A stretch of DNA of 64,000 nucleotides from Humulus lupulus (lineage: Eukaryota; Streptophyta; Magnoliopsida; Rosales; Cannabaceae). Both the position numbers and the translations under genes were made by a program. Shown here one piece after another: positions 1 through 11,216 of the stretch; positions within the stretch are counted from its first letter, which is position 1; every line of letters begins with the position of its first letter. A model generated the notes under the pieces. The model made no database searches, was not told where the DNA came from, and was given only the letters and a program-made list of their open reading frames with translations. The stretch is taken from NCBI RefSeq assembly GCF_963169125.1, contig NC_084795.1:275476122-275540121 (forward strand), in the 5' to 3' direction.

Positions 1-1744
1 CACAACATATTGGGAAGGGCCTATCTTTCGAAGAGCTTAATGCGAGGTCTTATAAGGACTTCATTAGCTTCCTTGCTGCCTAATCACTTCTCTAATGAGT
101 GTCATGTGTCAATTGGTGAAAACACGGACAACACTTTACTTTTAAAATAAAATTTTATTTTAAAATCATGAAACAAATTAATTATTTAAAAAAAATAAAA
201 TGGTTTTTCTAAGTATTTTAACAAATTTTGGTTAACAAATAATTTATTAAATTTTTTTTAATAATAAATAAAAAGTAAATAATTTGTTCTAACATTTTTT
301 TTTATCTGAATTAGATTTTTAAATATTATTATAAAACATTTAAAAAATATAAAAATATTTTCATGTAAATGAAAGGAGGATATTAATATTTCATTCAAAT
401 TCATTTGACCAAAAATGTGTTTGAAGGATATATTTTTGTTTGGTAAAACACAAATAATGTAATTTTGTATTATTGAAGCTTTATAGTTGTGTTTGGTAAA
501 AATTTTGTTTTTGAAAATTTTAAACACAAAAATGGAAATATTATTTTTATTTTTGTTTTTTTATTTTTTTAAAATAAAAAATATGTTTGGTAACTATTTT
601 TTTTTTAAAAAAAACAAAAATAATAAATTTATTTGATAAGTTTTATTATTTTTTGTTTAACAATACAAAATGAGGTGTTGACTTGAAGAAGAGAAGAAAA
701 AAACAGGAACAAAAATTTGAAAACGGTTTAAAAATATTTTGAAAGTGAAAAACTTTATTTTAAATTTTTTTTAAAATAATAAATAAAAATAGAATTACCA
801 AGCACAATTTTATGTTTAATTGTAAAAGTTTTAATTAATTAAAGAAAACATTATTTTTTTAAGTGTTACCACAGAGCACTTATATAAGCAAAAATACATG
901 AATAAAATGACACTACGTGACAGAAATCTTTTAATTAATTTATATATATATATATGATATATTATATATTTTGAGCGCACTGTTGAGATATTAATATCTT
1001 TTATTACCACATCAAAGAAGAATTTCACTTTTCTTTTTTGTGGCAAGAGTTTTATTTTTATTTAATTCTTGCTGATCCACTTATCAATCAAATTTCAATA
1101 ATAGATAAAAAAAAAAAAAAGTAACACCTCATTCTGTATTAATATTTACATCGGGGTACAAAGTATTTTTCTTTTTATTTTAGAGGTATTAAATAATTTA
1201 CTTTTATTAATTTCTTGAGAATTATGTCTCACTCATTTGAAATTCTCAAAAACAAAATTAGCAGAAAGAATATTATAAATCAATACAAATTTAAACACGC
1301 AACCTTATTAGATTACACCACCTATAATTAAAGAGTGAGATGAGCCAACTTTTCTTAAATACTATAATATTGTATTGTTAATAGTGTCCAATATTACTTG
1401 AAATGACATACTGTATTTTTACAATCAATCTCACATATTTTAATTTAACTTATAGTATATAAGATCTAATATTAAATTGCAGTAAAGTGGTGTTAGACAC
1501 CATGAATGTCATATATATATATATATAGTAGGTAAAAAATACGTGCAATGCACGCTACTTTTATGTACTAATAGTTTTGAAATAAGTAAACCCCATGACA
1601 TAAATTAGAAGTTGATAAATCATTAAAATGTACAACATCATTTAAGTAGAAATGTGTTGTGGTATTACGTGAATAATTAATTTGAGGTACATTTTCAAAT
1701 AATGACTGCTTCAATAATATAATATATTAAACTATAACTGGTTA
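1..1744. other. AT-rich spacer, no gene seen
   Basis: This stretch is very AT-rich, with many T and A runs and an (AT)n tract. The short open frames on the minus strand at 258-527 and 831-1046 are full of Ile, Phe, Lys and Tyr. They look like chance frames in AT-rich DNA and show no domain motif. I see no transposon coding sequence here. It is probably old, decayed intergenic DNA. Confidence 0.6.
1510..1553. repeat. (AT)n tract beside a GTGCAATGCAC palindrome
   Basis: An (AT)9-like tract at about 1510-1527 is followed 15 bases later by the palindromic word GTGCAATGCAC. Some non-autonomous plant elements insert in (TA)n tracts and end in similar palindromes, rice Micron being one example from memory. 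No second end was identified, so this is only a possible element edge. Confidence 0.25.
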
Positions 1745-1925
1745 CACTACAAGAAATGAAACTTTTGTCAACGCATTTGGGAATTGCACCGGCAAAAAAT
1801 AGGACTTTCACCAATAAAATTTTGCACCAGCAGAAGTAGTTTTTGCCGGTGCAATTCCCAAATGCGCCGGCAAAAGCCTCTGCACTTTAGGCGACAAACG
1901 CACAAGACATTATTGTGCCGGAAAA
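1745..1925 (+). mobile_element. CACTA (En/Spm-type) terminus with subterminal repeats
   Basis: The sequence begins CACTACAAGAAAT, the usual terminal inverted repeat of plant CACTA DNA transposons. Within the next 180 bases the word TTTGCCGGTGCAATTCCCAA and its reverse complement face each other, and GCCGGCAAAA-type motifs recur. That is the arrangement of subterminal repeats bound by CACTA transposases. The matching downstream end (TTTCTTGTAGTG) was not seen nearby. This is therefore an isolated or truncated end, or a very small derivative. No transposase reading frame is present. Confidence 0.6.
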
Positions 1926-1965
1926 TGTAATTTTTATACGTTTTTTTATCATTTTTAGTGACTCT

Positions 1966-2008
1966 GTGTCATTGACCAAATTTCTAGTCAACAGTTGTGT
2001 ACCTATAA
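1966..2008 (-). mobile_element. Tat-like gypsy LTR tip (remnant)
   Basis: Read on the minus strand, this starts TGTTGACTAGAAATTTGG and continues with a GTCAA then GACACAGAGTC-like stretch. It resembles the first about 40 bases of the LTRs of Tat element E at 23898 and 34937 (roughly 80% by eye). It directly follows the copia RNase H fragment that ends near 2046, in the same relative orientation as E lies within copia D. It is short and diverged, so the assignment is tentative. Confidence 0.4.
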
Positions 2009-2045
2009 TTTGATCTATTACTCATTTTGTTGTCACAGTAAAGGA

Positions 2046-2399
2046 TTAGTGGCTTTCTATATATGGAACTACTTCTAGATCAGTGTAGAACTTCCTCAAC
2101 CAAATCTCTTCTTTAGGTGCTTCACAAGCCTCTATATACTCGGCTTCCATGGTTGAATCTACTACACTTGATTGTTTAATACTTTTCTGAACTACAGCTC
2201 CTCCACCAAGAGTAAATACTTACCCAAACATCGACTTCTGGCTGTCTTTGTCTAATTGAAAATCAGAATCAGTGTATCCAATAGGGTTTAACTCACCCCT
2301 GAATATACAAGCATATATTCTCTCGTTCTCCTTAGATACTTGAGAATGTGCTTTACTACAATCTAGTGTTCCAAACCAGGATCCCTACTTCATAGCATA
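2046..2399 (-). pseudogene. Copia B RNase H, truncated
   Basis: Minus-strand reading gives the end of RT and then the RNase H signature EAEYIEACEA at about 2150, a tract with WLRKFY, and finally LYCDN near 2040. There the coding similarity stops. The equivalent domain of D continues as NSGAVANSKE. RNase H removes the RNA template during reverse transcription. The break coincides with the Tat-like LTR tip at 1966-2008. Confidence 0.7.
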
Positions 2400-3250
2400 T
2401 GTTTGGCCTAGTACACAACATAGCATACATAAGACTCCCAACTGCGGAAGCATAGTGATACTTCTAATTTCATCTTCCTCCTGAGGTGTTTTTGGACATT
2501 GCTCTTTGGAAAGAGTAATTCCATGTCTTGTCAGTAACTGGCCTTTCTTAGAATTCTCCATAGAGAACCTTTCAAGCACCTTTCAATATAATTAGCTTGA
2601 GAAAGTGCCAAGAGCTTGTGCTTCCTATCCCTTAGGATTTGGATTCCCAAAACATAGCTCGCCTCGCCCAAATCTTTCATTTGGAACTTTTTGGCTAACC
2701 ACTTCTTTACGTTTGATAGTGTTTCTACGTCGTTGGCAATGAGGAGAATGTCATCAATGTAAGGTACTAGAAAAACCACCATTTTCCTTTGATATATATA
2801 TACACATGCTTCGTCGACATTCTGTTCGAAGCAATATGTTTTAATCATTTAATCAAAGGTGATATTCCAAGAACTAGATGCTTGCTTTAATCCATAAATG
2901 GATTTCAGCAACTTACACACCTTTTGATCTTCCCCGTTCTTGATGAACCCTTTTGGTTGTACCATATAGATACTTTCATCAAGATAGCCATTAAGGAAGG
3001 TTGTCTTGACGTCCATCTGCCATATCTCATAATCATGCATGGCAACTATGGATAAGATGATGCCAATGGATTTCAGCATGGTCACAGAAGAAAATGTTTA
3101 TTCATATTCAACACCTTTCTCTGAGTGTAACCTTTGGCTATTAGCCTTTCTTTGAAAGTCTTCACTTTCCCATCTACACCTCTTTTCTTCTTATATATCC
3201 ATTTGCACCCAATGGGCCTGACATCTTCAGGTGGGTCTACAAGTTCCTAG
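2400..3250 (-). pseudogene. Copia B reverse transcriptase remnant
   Basis: Two clear pieces remain. One is at 3085-2849, with WQMDVKTTFLNGYLDESIYM and KSIYGLKQAS. The other is at 2848-2531, with the polymerase active-site motif YIDD followed by MKDLGEASYVLGIQILRDR. Both are standard copia RT blocks. The upstream thumb-proximal segment (around 3100-3250) is in other frames. The YxDD aspartates survive, but frameshifts and stops inactivate the frame. It is closely similar to the RT of copia D. Confidence 0.85.
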
Positions 3251-3356
3251 ATAGAATTGGAATACATGGATTCCATTTCTTGGTTCATGGCTTCTTGCTA
3301 TTTTTCCTTTTTGGGACTATCCATAGCCTCTTTTACAGTTAATGGATCGTCCTTGA

Positions 3357-4400
3357 TCATCCTCCCACTACGACATTGCACTGGGTTTCCTTTTCAGGAA
3401 TATTTGTTTCCTCAGTTTGTCGTTTATCATTTAATGATGACAATGAAGGTGATGGAATCTTATCAACGGTGAGTTCCTCCAATACTACTTTGCTATGAGG
3501 TTTACAGTTACTTATATAATCGAGTTCAAGGAAGGTCGCATTTGTCGAAACAAATACATTTCGGTCCTTGGGACAATATAAGTAACTACCTCTTTTTTCT
3601 GGAGCATAGCCCACGAAAATTCATACTTCAGACCTCGAATCAAGTTTCCCTAATTTAGGTCTAAGAACATGAGTAGGACAACCACAAATACGAAAATGGT
3701 GCAAAATATGTTTGTTTCCATTCCATAGTTCCAGTGGCATTTTACTTATGGTCTTTGATGGGACCACATTCAAAATGTAAGACATCATTTGAAGTGCATA
3801 TCCCTAGAATGAGAGAGGAAGTGAAGAGTAGCTTAATATAGACCTGACCATGTCCAACAAGGTTCTGTTTCTTCTTTCTGAAACACCATTTTGTTGTGGC
3901 ATTCCAAGTGCTGTGAGTTGGGATAGAATACCATGCTTTAGCATAAAATATTTGAATTCTAAATCCAAATATTCACCACCTCGATATGCTCAAAGTGTTT
4001 TAAGAGTCTTATCTAATGGATTCTCAACTTCAGCTTTGAATTCTTGAAACTTACCAAAATTTTCAGATTACCTAAGCATTAGATAAGTATGGCCATATCT
4101 TCAGTAATTGTGAATAAAGGTCTTGAAGTACTCATACCGACCTCTTGCTTGTACATTGATTGGACCACATACATCGCTGTGTACAAGCTCCAAAGGCTTT
4201 TTAGCTCTGTTTCCTTTTGCTGAGAAAGGACGTTTGGTCATTTTGCCTTCTAGACAAGATTCAGAAACTGGAAGAGTTCCAACTCTTAATTCTCTCAAAG
4301 GTCTAGCTTTTGTAAATCAGCTTATTCTGTCTAGTCCTATATGACCAAGTCTAAGATGCCATAGATATGTGTCATCCTGATTTGAAATTTGTTTTCTTTT
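3357..4400 (-). pseudogene. Copia B integrase remnant
   Basis: The remnant begins with a GAG-pre-integrase piece (WHLRLGHIGLDRI, about 4350). The core follows with its first acidic residue in HSDVCGP (about 4185) and the stretch PQQNGVSERRNRTLLDMV. The C-terminal part has GYAPEKRGSYLYCPKDRNVF (about 3610). Integrase joins the reverse-transcribed DNA to the host chromosome. Stops lie between the pieces, for example where the second catalytic Asp region should be, so the protein cannot be made. The order fits a Ty1/copia integrase. Confidence 0.8.
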
Positions 4401-4448
4401 GTTTCCTTGCGGTTTTGCTACTTTAAATAATTTTGAGTTATTTAGAGT

Positions 4449-4820
4449 TCATTCATTAGATTTAAGCATATATAGTCCATTTGTATATTCTGCTTGACGA
4501 ATTTTGAAATCATTCTTCAAAATAACATTCTCATTATTATTAAAATAAATATAAAAAAATTGTTCATGCAACATAAATAAAGAAACTAAGTTTTTAGAAA
4601 ATCTAGGAATAAAATAAACATTATTCAAAATACGATAGTTGTTCCCAAAATATAAACGAACTAATCTGTTAGCTCTTGCCGAAGCGAGCGCATCACTTCC
4701 AACTCGCATAGTCACCTCACCATCAGCAAGTTCCCTTGATGACTCAATTATCTGCATAGAAGAACAAACATGGTTAGTGGCTCCTGAATCTAAAACGCAG
4801 GATGAAATATTGTCTTCCAC
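4449..4820 (-). pseudogene. Copia B protease and GAG-pre-integrase fragment
   Basis: The 123-residue frame holds the aspartic protease signature CVLDSGATNHVC near its N-terminus (residues about 8-19). The linker leading to the GAG-pre-integrase region follows (NNVYFIPRFSKNLVSL). In copia elements this protease cuts the Gag-Pol polyprotein. The catalytic D-S-G triplet is present. The upstream gag coding region is missing because LTR K begins three bases beyond the frame start. A stop and frame changes follow before the integrase zinc-finger region. Confidence 0.8.
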
Positions 4821-4823
4821 TAT

Positions 4824-7725
4824 TGTAACATCCTAAAATTCCTAATAAGGCTCAGTACATTGATTAGGGTGTCGGGAGGGCATAACTGGAGTTATATGTG
4901 ATTGTATTGAATATTATGTGATTATGTAAATTACATGAGTTATATTATAATATGACAGATTATGCGTATTTAAGTGTATTAAATGTGCTTAAAGGCCCGT
5001 TTCTGTTAAGAATGACATTTTCATAATTTTAACTTATTGTGGTTAGATATGTAATTATATGTGTTATATATTTGAGCGCACATGGTTATGTGGGTATATT
5101 TGAGATATTCGGCAGGAGTCGGTCCTTTTGAGCAAGATAGCAGTTTAGTCACAATGGGGATTTATACTTGGCTCGAGGTAAGCCAAGCGTTATTTTGGTA
5201 ATTTGGTGAGTTACTGGAATTCAATGGAGTATGAGTCAAATTTGAAAAAATAGAGATATTTCGGGATTGGAAAAATTAATTGGTAATTATAAGTGTAATG
5301 TGGGATTAGAATGTCTAATGAACATTTTGCCTTTGGGGGGCTTTGAGAGGAAAGTGGTAGAGTGGGGGGAATTTCGGTCTTTGGACAATTTGAATGATAT
5401 ACGCTAAGTGGGTGAGTTATTAACTTTTGAACATTTGAATGATATAAGCTAAGTGGCTGAGTTATTAACTCAGAAAAATAAAAAAACATACCCTATCTCT
5501 GTCTCTCTCTATTTCTTCTCATTCCTTCCCCTTGAAGATTTCTTTTGGCTTTGAAGAAAGGCTTGTGAATTCTAAGCTTAGAGGTGAATTAAGTTGGGGA
5601 TCAATTTTGTGAAGGAATTGGGATTGTCAAGAGCTTGGATTTCAGTTTGAGAAGCTTAATTATTAGAGGTAATTCAAGCTGGTTTTAAGTTAGTTATGCC
5701 AAGTTCTTGATTTTGGGTTTTGGTAGTGTTTTAGAGGTTTTGGATTGGTATATTTTGTCTATATGTCTTGCTGAGACCATTTATGTGGTCAAAATCTTGT
5801 TAATAGGGTGTTTTGGGATGGATTTGGGAGACTTGCGATTTCTGAAAATGGGTGGAAAACTGAGTTTGCAAGGTCATGTCGCGGCACTATTCTTGGGGTG
5901 TCGCAGCCCAGATGAACTCCCCTGCCTCGAACCGCCTTAGCTCTGCAGCGCTTGGCGAGCTGCGCCACGGCGCAAGTATAGGGGAAATTCGGACAGGCTC
6001 TCTGCTTAGTCAGGCGTCACGACTTTAATTGGGGAAAATTTAGAAAGTAGGTTTTGGATTATGGGAACCTAAACCTAAGGGCTCGAGAATGGTTCTACTA
6101 CCCGAGTTAGTAGAATTCAGGGTCCCGGAGGCTAGGAATTGGTCTAGAACCTTTATTAGTTCATTTCTGGATAGTTATTACTTGCTATGGTTGTGACTAG
6201 GGAGAACTGTTAGGCTTGGGAAGAAAGGACCGCACTCATGGTCGTCATATGCTATTCACTCAAGACCTGAGGTAAGAAAACTGCACCTAGATTGTGGTTA
6301 GGGCTTTTGCTCCAGTTATCGAACATGGCTATAATCATGCTTAGGGTATTTTATTGAACCTGTTGATTTTGTTGTGCGTACCTAGGTTAAAATGATGACT
6401 ATTTATCTAATATACCTAATTAAAAAGCTTGACTTATAAGTCGAGTGAAGCAATAGCGTGCTGAACGCAGGCTGACGTCGTTATCTATCATATTTGATTG
6501 AAATGCTCGGCTTATAAGTCAAGGGCGACTCAGTGTGCTGAACACAGGTTGATGTGGTTAGGCCAACCCAGAATTGATTGAAAGACTCAGGTTATAAGTC
6601 GAGGGCGGCAATAGCGTACTGAACGCAGGTCGATGTGGCTAGGCCAATGTAGAAGCCTGATATACGCTTGTATGACCCCATGGCCGCCCAAAATATAAAG
6701 TGTGAGGTACGCCTGGCTAGCTCTAAGGCTACTTAAAAAGGGAATAGGGCAAGAGGGCCCCGATGTGGCTCTTTGGCCGCTTATTTAGATTGAATTGGGT
6801 ATGCTTATAAGCCTTGAATTATCGATGAATATATGATACAACTGATATTCGGCCAACGTGTTAAATGTGGGGTCGGACGACCATCGCATTGAGTGTGGGT
6901 TGATCGACAAAGTGTGTGGAACGTAGGCCGTGATGAAGAGTTTAATTTGGAGGGTGCAGTCCCTACTCGCCCATAAAAAATCTCTAGCTGAGTGCCTGGG
7001 TGCACATCTCACTCAGTTAGGCCACTCGGCAGGACTATTTCTTAGGCTATGTAATTGAAGGCAAGTACATTTAAGGGTGCAACCCCCACTTGCCCAGTAT
7101 CAACCGCGAGTTGAATGTCTGTGTACGCTTCTAGCTCAGTTGGGTCGTTCGGCAAGAATACCTTCATGGGTCGTGTAATTAATTCTATGATTAAAATGAA
7201 CATCTTTGTAAATTGTGGAACATGTTTACAAATTTATATGGTTGGAATAAATGTATTGGATAATTGTGAAGCATGTGTTTATTGTTTTTGATTATTTGGA
7301 TATTGTTATGCCTTGTGAGGTTTTCTTGATGGGCCTCGGCTCACAAGTGTTCTATGATGCAGGTAAGGGCAAGAAATAGTTGGACCAGCTCTGAGTTGGA
7401 GAGCTTTAGGGGCAGAGTGTACATATGTAGCCTGTTCGACTGCCACGTTCAAGATTACTTGCTAGAACTAGGGTTGAATCCTGATTTTTTCAGCCTAGGC
7501 TGGTTTTTGTGTTTATTTTGTTTATGTGTCATTTTATAAACTCTTTTAGGATACCGTGTACGAATCTAAACCTTTTGACGAAATGGTTGTTTTTGATCAA
7601 AATTTTTAATACCTAATTCTTGGGTTAGTTTTAATTACACAGTTTAAGTCCAAATTACTTGTTTAGCGATTTAAGCACTATTTAAAATACACATTGTAAC
7701 GATCCTGGATTAGTAGGGCGTTACA
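4824..7725 (+). mobile_element. LTR of Tekay-like gypsy element K (2.9 kb)
   Basis: It starts TGTAACATCCTAAAATTCC and ends GGGCGTTACA, giving TG...CA ends. It is followed at once by a tRNA-Met type primer site, so this is a 5' LTR in plus orientation. Its ends match those of LTRs H, I and J in this window (TGTAAC...CCTAATAAGGCT at one end, GTAACG...CCTGG...GTTACA at the other). A pyrimidine-rich tract near 5490-5540 could mark the start of the transcribed part. A GC-rich palindromic island lies at about 5880-5975. The frame at 5707-5940 lies inside the LTR and is not considered a gene. Confidence 0.85.
6423..6660 (+). repeat. Three tandem units of about 80 bp in LTR K
   Basis: Units start near 6423, 6501 and 6581. 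Each contains a TTATAAGTC word, a TGCTGAACGCAGG-like word and, in the last two, TTAGGCCAA or CTAGGCCAA. Such short tandem arrays sit at the equivalent late position of the Tekay LTRs of element J, with a different unit. This suggests a recombination-prone part of these LTRs. Confidence 0.7.
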
Positions 7726-7742
7726 ACTTGGTATCAGAGCGG
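7726..7742 (+). promoter_or_regulatory. Primer binding site of K (tRNA-Met type)
   Basis: TTGGTATCAGAGC begins two bases after the LTR end. It is the classic plant LTR-retrotransposon primer site complementary to the 3' end of initiator tRNA-Met. It fixes the LTR as a 5' LTR and the orientation as plus. Confidence 0.9.
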
Positions 7743-8072
7743 TATAGGTTTAAGGGTTCCTGAAGACTGGGCATGTACACTCGCCGCTAAAGATAAGATC
7801 GACTTAGGGTTTGGTAATCATTGATGCGGTTATGTGTTTAACTGCTTAATTTACATATATATTCCTTATCTGCATGCTAGAATAAAGAGCATGATATATG
7901 CATTGTTAAGAGCATGGCTTATAAATTGATGCATGAGTAGTATGTGCATGTGTTCTAGCATTATTATTGTATATGGATGCTGTGTTGTTTGGTTTTGCTC
8001 TTGGGATGGCTTCTGGATATGATTATCATGCTTGATAGGTTACGTCATTGACTATATACGAACCCAAAAGTT

Positions 8073-8217
8073 ATGTACCCAAGGCAATCAGTGGGACCAA
8101 GGGACATTTATATTGAGGCCAGAAATGATAATTAGGGCCAGAACCCCTTGGAATTGGCAGCAGGTGTTTGTAGATATGCAAGCAAGATTGCAAAGGCAAG
8201 GGGATGGGAATGAATAG
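8073..8217 (+). pseudogene. Gag N-terminus of K, truncated
   Basis: The frame opens with ATG at 8073 (MYPRQSVGPRD). It aligns by eye with the Gag start of element J at 53333 (MYPRQIMRPGD). An in-frame TAG appears where J has CAG. After about 48 codons the gypsy similarity ends, and copia C integrase sequence begins at about 8218. The rest of K (pol and 3' LTR) is not found in the window. Confidence 0.65.
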
Positions 8218-9110
8218 TTTATTTGTAAGTAATGATGTTGAGCATGACAAATGTGAATTATTTGTTAAATCTAAGATGGTAAAGAAACAATCTCCTAATG
8301 TTGAAAGGAAAACTAATTTGTTACATTTGATACATAGTGATTTGTGTGAATTGAATGGAATAATTACTAGAAGAGGACATAGGTATTTTATTACCATTAT
8401 TGATGATTGTTCTAGATTCACATATGTATAGTTGCTTAAAAAATAAGGATGAGGCCTTTATCATGTTTAAAATCTATAAATCTGAAGTTCAAAATACATT
8501 GGAAAAGAAAATTAAATGATTAGAAGTGATAGGGGTGGTGAATACTTTTCTAATGAATTTAATGTGTTTTGTGAGATGCATGGTATAATACATGAATTTA
8601 CAGCCCCTTATACTCCCCAACAAAATGGTATAGCGGAAATAAAAAATAGAACCTATGTTGAAATGATTAATGCTATGCTATTACATGCGAATTTGAGTTT
8701 TGCTTTTTGGGGAGAAACCTTGCTTACCGCTTGTCCTATTCTAAACTAGATTCTTCTAAAGAAGAATCAAATTTCACCTTATGAGATATGAAAGGGAAAG
8801 ATGCCCAACCTAGGATATCTCAACGTGTGGGGGTGTCATGCTTATTGCAAGAGCACAAAGCCTAAAAGAATTAAGTTAGGTCCAAGGGTCATCAATTGTG
8901 TATTTGTAGGCTATGCCTCAAATAGCAAGGCCTATTGGCTATTAGACATGGAGTTTGATGTGATAATTGAATCAAGAGAACTGGAGTTCTTTAAGAGTTT
9001 TTTGTATAGTGACAAAAACCTCAAGAACCAATCTCATTGGAAGGAACTCAAGAGGAGTTACCTTCAAAGGTTGTAGAGCAACTATTATTTCCTAGAAGAA
9101 GCCAAAGGCT
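8218..9110 (+). pseudogene. Copia C integrase (first piece of C)
   Basis: Plus-strand frames show the end of the zinc-finger region (HDKCELFVKSKMV) and the core with HSDLCEL (first Asp, about 8335). IRSDRGGEYFSNEF (second Asp, about 8525) and TPQQNGIAE (Glu, about 8630) follow. The C-terminal block is LGYLNVWGC and VFVGYASNSKAYWLLD. Stops separate the frames at about 8429, 8747 and 9074, and there is a frame change near 8450. The same gene occurs as copy F at 39975-45640. The start near 8218 abuts gypsy K gag, so the upstream gag and protease are missing. Confidence 0.85.
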
Positions 9111-9144
9111 TAAAGAAAGTGGATCACAAAATTAAACCTCTCAA

Positions 9145-9360
9145 GTGGAGACTCTTTACCTAGTAGAGGGAAACCATAAGGGATTTACATTGAAGTATCC
9201 TACGGTACTTCAAGTGGAGGATGATCCTAAGACTTTCCAAGGGGATATGTCCTCAAGAGACTCTAAATTTTGGAAAGAGACAATAAAAGATGAGATGGAT
9301 TCAAACATGTCAAACCACACTTGGGAGATTTTTGATCTACCACAAGGATCAAAGCAAATA
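9145..9360 (+). pseudogene. Copia C RT N-terminus, interrupted by element L
   Basis: The frame contains FWKETIKDEMDSNMSNHTWE and then a DLPQGSK-like block, the usual start of copia reverse transcriptase. It stops at the TGGTG target site of element L. The reading continues in phase at 17312 as KWVFRKKY, showing that L inserted into an already decayed copia. Confidence 0.85.
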
Positions 9361-9365
9361 TGGTG

Positions 9366-11201
9366 TGTTGACGGTGAGAACTCGTCAACGATGTTAGGTT
9401 GGAAAACTCAAAGGTAAGAATGGAGATAGATAAATAAGAACTTAGAATGGACTTAAGCAAAATGAAGACAGATCAACAATGGAGTAAACATTCGTATATT
9501 GCTTAATAGCCTGAGTATACAATTAATTCTCCAACCCCGCTCAATGATGAAGTGAGGCTCTAGATATAGGTAAGCTCTAATGGCTCTTGATACATTATGG
9601 TCCCGAAGAGACAAGGAGCTACATATCCAGGCTGCAGGTTGTAGTATTGTCGAAGGAGTGGTGGTCGACTCCAGTATGTGCCAGGGGTCTGCGGAAGTAC
9701 TCCTGCCATGGTACCATGTCGTACCCCCACTACTTGTCAGGTACGAACCTCATAGGCGTGCTCAGGGGGTACTTGCCATGTACCATTCTTATACGACCAC
9801 TACTTGAAGGGTATAGGTGTTGTACACTACCTTGGTTCCTTTTGTCTTGTATGTGCCTTTCATACCTGTACGTGAATTCCATTCACTCCACCATTTTAAT
9901 CAGGTGCATTTATGTCTTGAGCTCCTCAATATTTGGCTAAGTAAGTATACTGGGGAATTCCTTTGGAACTTACGTGTGGGGTGCATCTTGCTGGTGGCAC
10001 CTCCCCCACAATGGGATAGGGCCTCTTCACCAAGCTACATGCCTCAAGAGGTTCATGGGGACCTGACAAGATGGTTCCATTGAATTGGTCAAGAGAGAGG
10101 TCCTCGATGCACGCAATGCCTCATGGCTACGCAAGAGGCGAGAAAGTCTCGCAGGGGTGCAACATGGTGGTAGCGTGCGAGACACGCAGATCTTGCAGAG
10201 GCATGATGTGGTGTCAGTGGCGGGGTGAGATGGTCTTGCTGGGCACACAGGCCTCGCAGGGGTGCGACATGGTGGCAGCGCGCGGGGTGAGATGGTCTCA
10301 CTGGGCATGCGGGCCTCGTAGAGGCGCAACATGGTGACAGCGCGCAAGGCACGCGGGTCTCGCGAAGGCACAACATGGTGGCAGCGTGCGGGGAGAGATG
10401 GTCTCGCTGGGCACGTGGGTCTCGCAGAGGCGCGACGTGGTGGCCGCACGCGGGGCGAGATGTTCTCGCTTGGCACGCGCAAATCGCAGAGGCGCGACCT
10501 GGTGGCAGAACGCGGGGCAAGATGGTCTCGGTGGGCACACGGGTCTCACATAGCCACGACATGGTGGCAGCGTGTGAGGAAAGATGGTCTTGATAGGCAT
10601 GCGGGCCTCGCAGGGGCGCGACATGGTGGTAGCGTGCTAGGCACACGGATCTTGCGGAGGCGCGACGCAGTGGCAGTGCGCAGGGCGAGATGGTTTTGCT
10701 GGTCACGCGGGGCTCTCCTGGTCGAGACGCTTGGCGTGAGGTACCTCGGTTGAATGTGAGGCGGTGCTTAGCGAGGCCCAAGTGTGTGGCATCTAGGCGC
10801 AATGGGTTCTAGTCTTCAGCGAGGCGCAAGGGTGCATGGCACCTGGGCGCAAGGCGACTTGGTCTTCAGCAAGGTGGAGGCCTCGTGAGCCGCATGGGAG
10901 AATGACTCCTTAGAACTTGGCACTCGGGTCTTCAACTAGGAAAGTGTCTCGCGAGGCACATGGGTGCCTGCCACATGGGCATGAGGCAGGGGCCTCGCAA
11001 GGCCCAGGGCCGTGAGACACACAAGGGTGCCGTGAGCCTTCGAATATTCGGCAAGGTAGAGACCTGCGGGGCACTTGAGAGTGTAGGCTAGAACGTGGTC
11101 TCGTGAGACCTATAGGCCCGAGCCCGATAGCATGACTAAGTGACCCTTATCCATGTATTCGGACCAGGGATTTTTTCCTTGGTGGATTTTCGGCATCCAC
11201 A
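9366..11201 (-). mobile_element. Left LTR of element L (3' LTR in its own sense)
   Basis: The 1,836-bp repeat runs from TGTTGACGGTGAGAACTCG to GGCATCCACA. It is followed by a pyrimidine-rich run whose complement is a polypurine tract. Its first bases form an inverted repeat (GTTGACG...CGTCAAC). The centre holds a very GC-rich tandem array. Long frames across that array are by-products of its repetition, not genes. Confidence 0.9.
10135..10725. repeat. GC-rich tandem array inside left LTR of L
   Basis: Interspersed words such as GCGCGACATGGTGGCAGCG, GAGATGGTCTCGC and CACGCGGGTCTCGC repeat many times in alternating shorter and longer units. The array creates overlapping open frames on both strands (for example minus-strand 10089-10802, Arg/Pro/Cys/His-rich). 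These have no domain and follow the repeat period. The same array occurs in the right LTR at 16355-16865. Confidence 0.8.
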
Positions 11202-11216
11202 CTTGCCCCCCAACCT
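11202..11216 (-). promoter_or_regulatory. Polypurine tract of element L
   Basis: The complement reads AGGTTGGGGGGCAAG directly before the LTR start on the minus strand. It primes plus-strand DNA synthesis in reverse transcription. It is nearly the same as the tract of Tat element E (CTTGGGGGGCAAA at 24490-24502), linking L to the Tat group. Confidence 0.8.

Larger units (their letters stand above)
2046..4823 (-). mobile_element. Copia element B, decayed internal region
   Basis: A Ty1/copia polyprotein reads on the minus strand in the order protease, GAG-pre-integrase, integrase, reverse transcriptase, RNase H, from 4820 down to 2046. Many frameshifts and stops interrupt it. No LTR of its own was found: the gag side is cut by the Tekay LTR K at 4824, and the RNase H side ends at about 2046 beside a Tat-like LTR scrap. 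Its RT and RNase H resemble those of copia D (around 22545-23897), so B and D are members of one broad copia group. Confidence 0.85.

Noticed and set aside
258..1046. Small AT-rich minus-strand frames as host genes
   Set aside because: Composition-driven, no motif, no promoter or splice pattern.
5707..5940. 77-codon frame in LTR K
   Set aside because: Inside a Tekay LTR and overlapping its GC-rich palindromic island; other LTR copies do not keep the frame.
7726..7742. Possible tRNA gene fragment at TTGGTATCAGAGC
   Set aside because: Only the primer-site complement is present, adjacent to an LTR end; no cloverleaf follows.
10089..10802. 237-residue minus-strand open frame (Arg/Pro/His/Cys-rich)
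   Set aside because: It lies wholly in a GC-rich tandem array inside an LTR, overlaps other open frames on both strands, and has no domain. The openness follows from the repeat.
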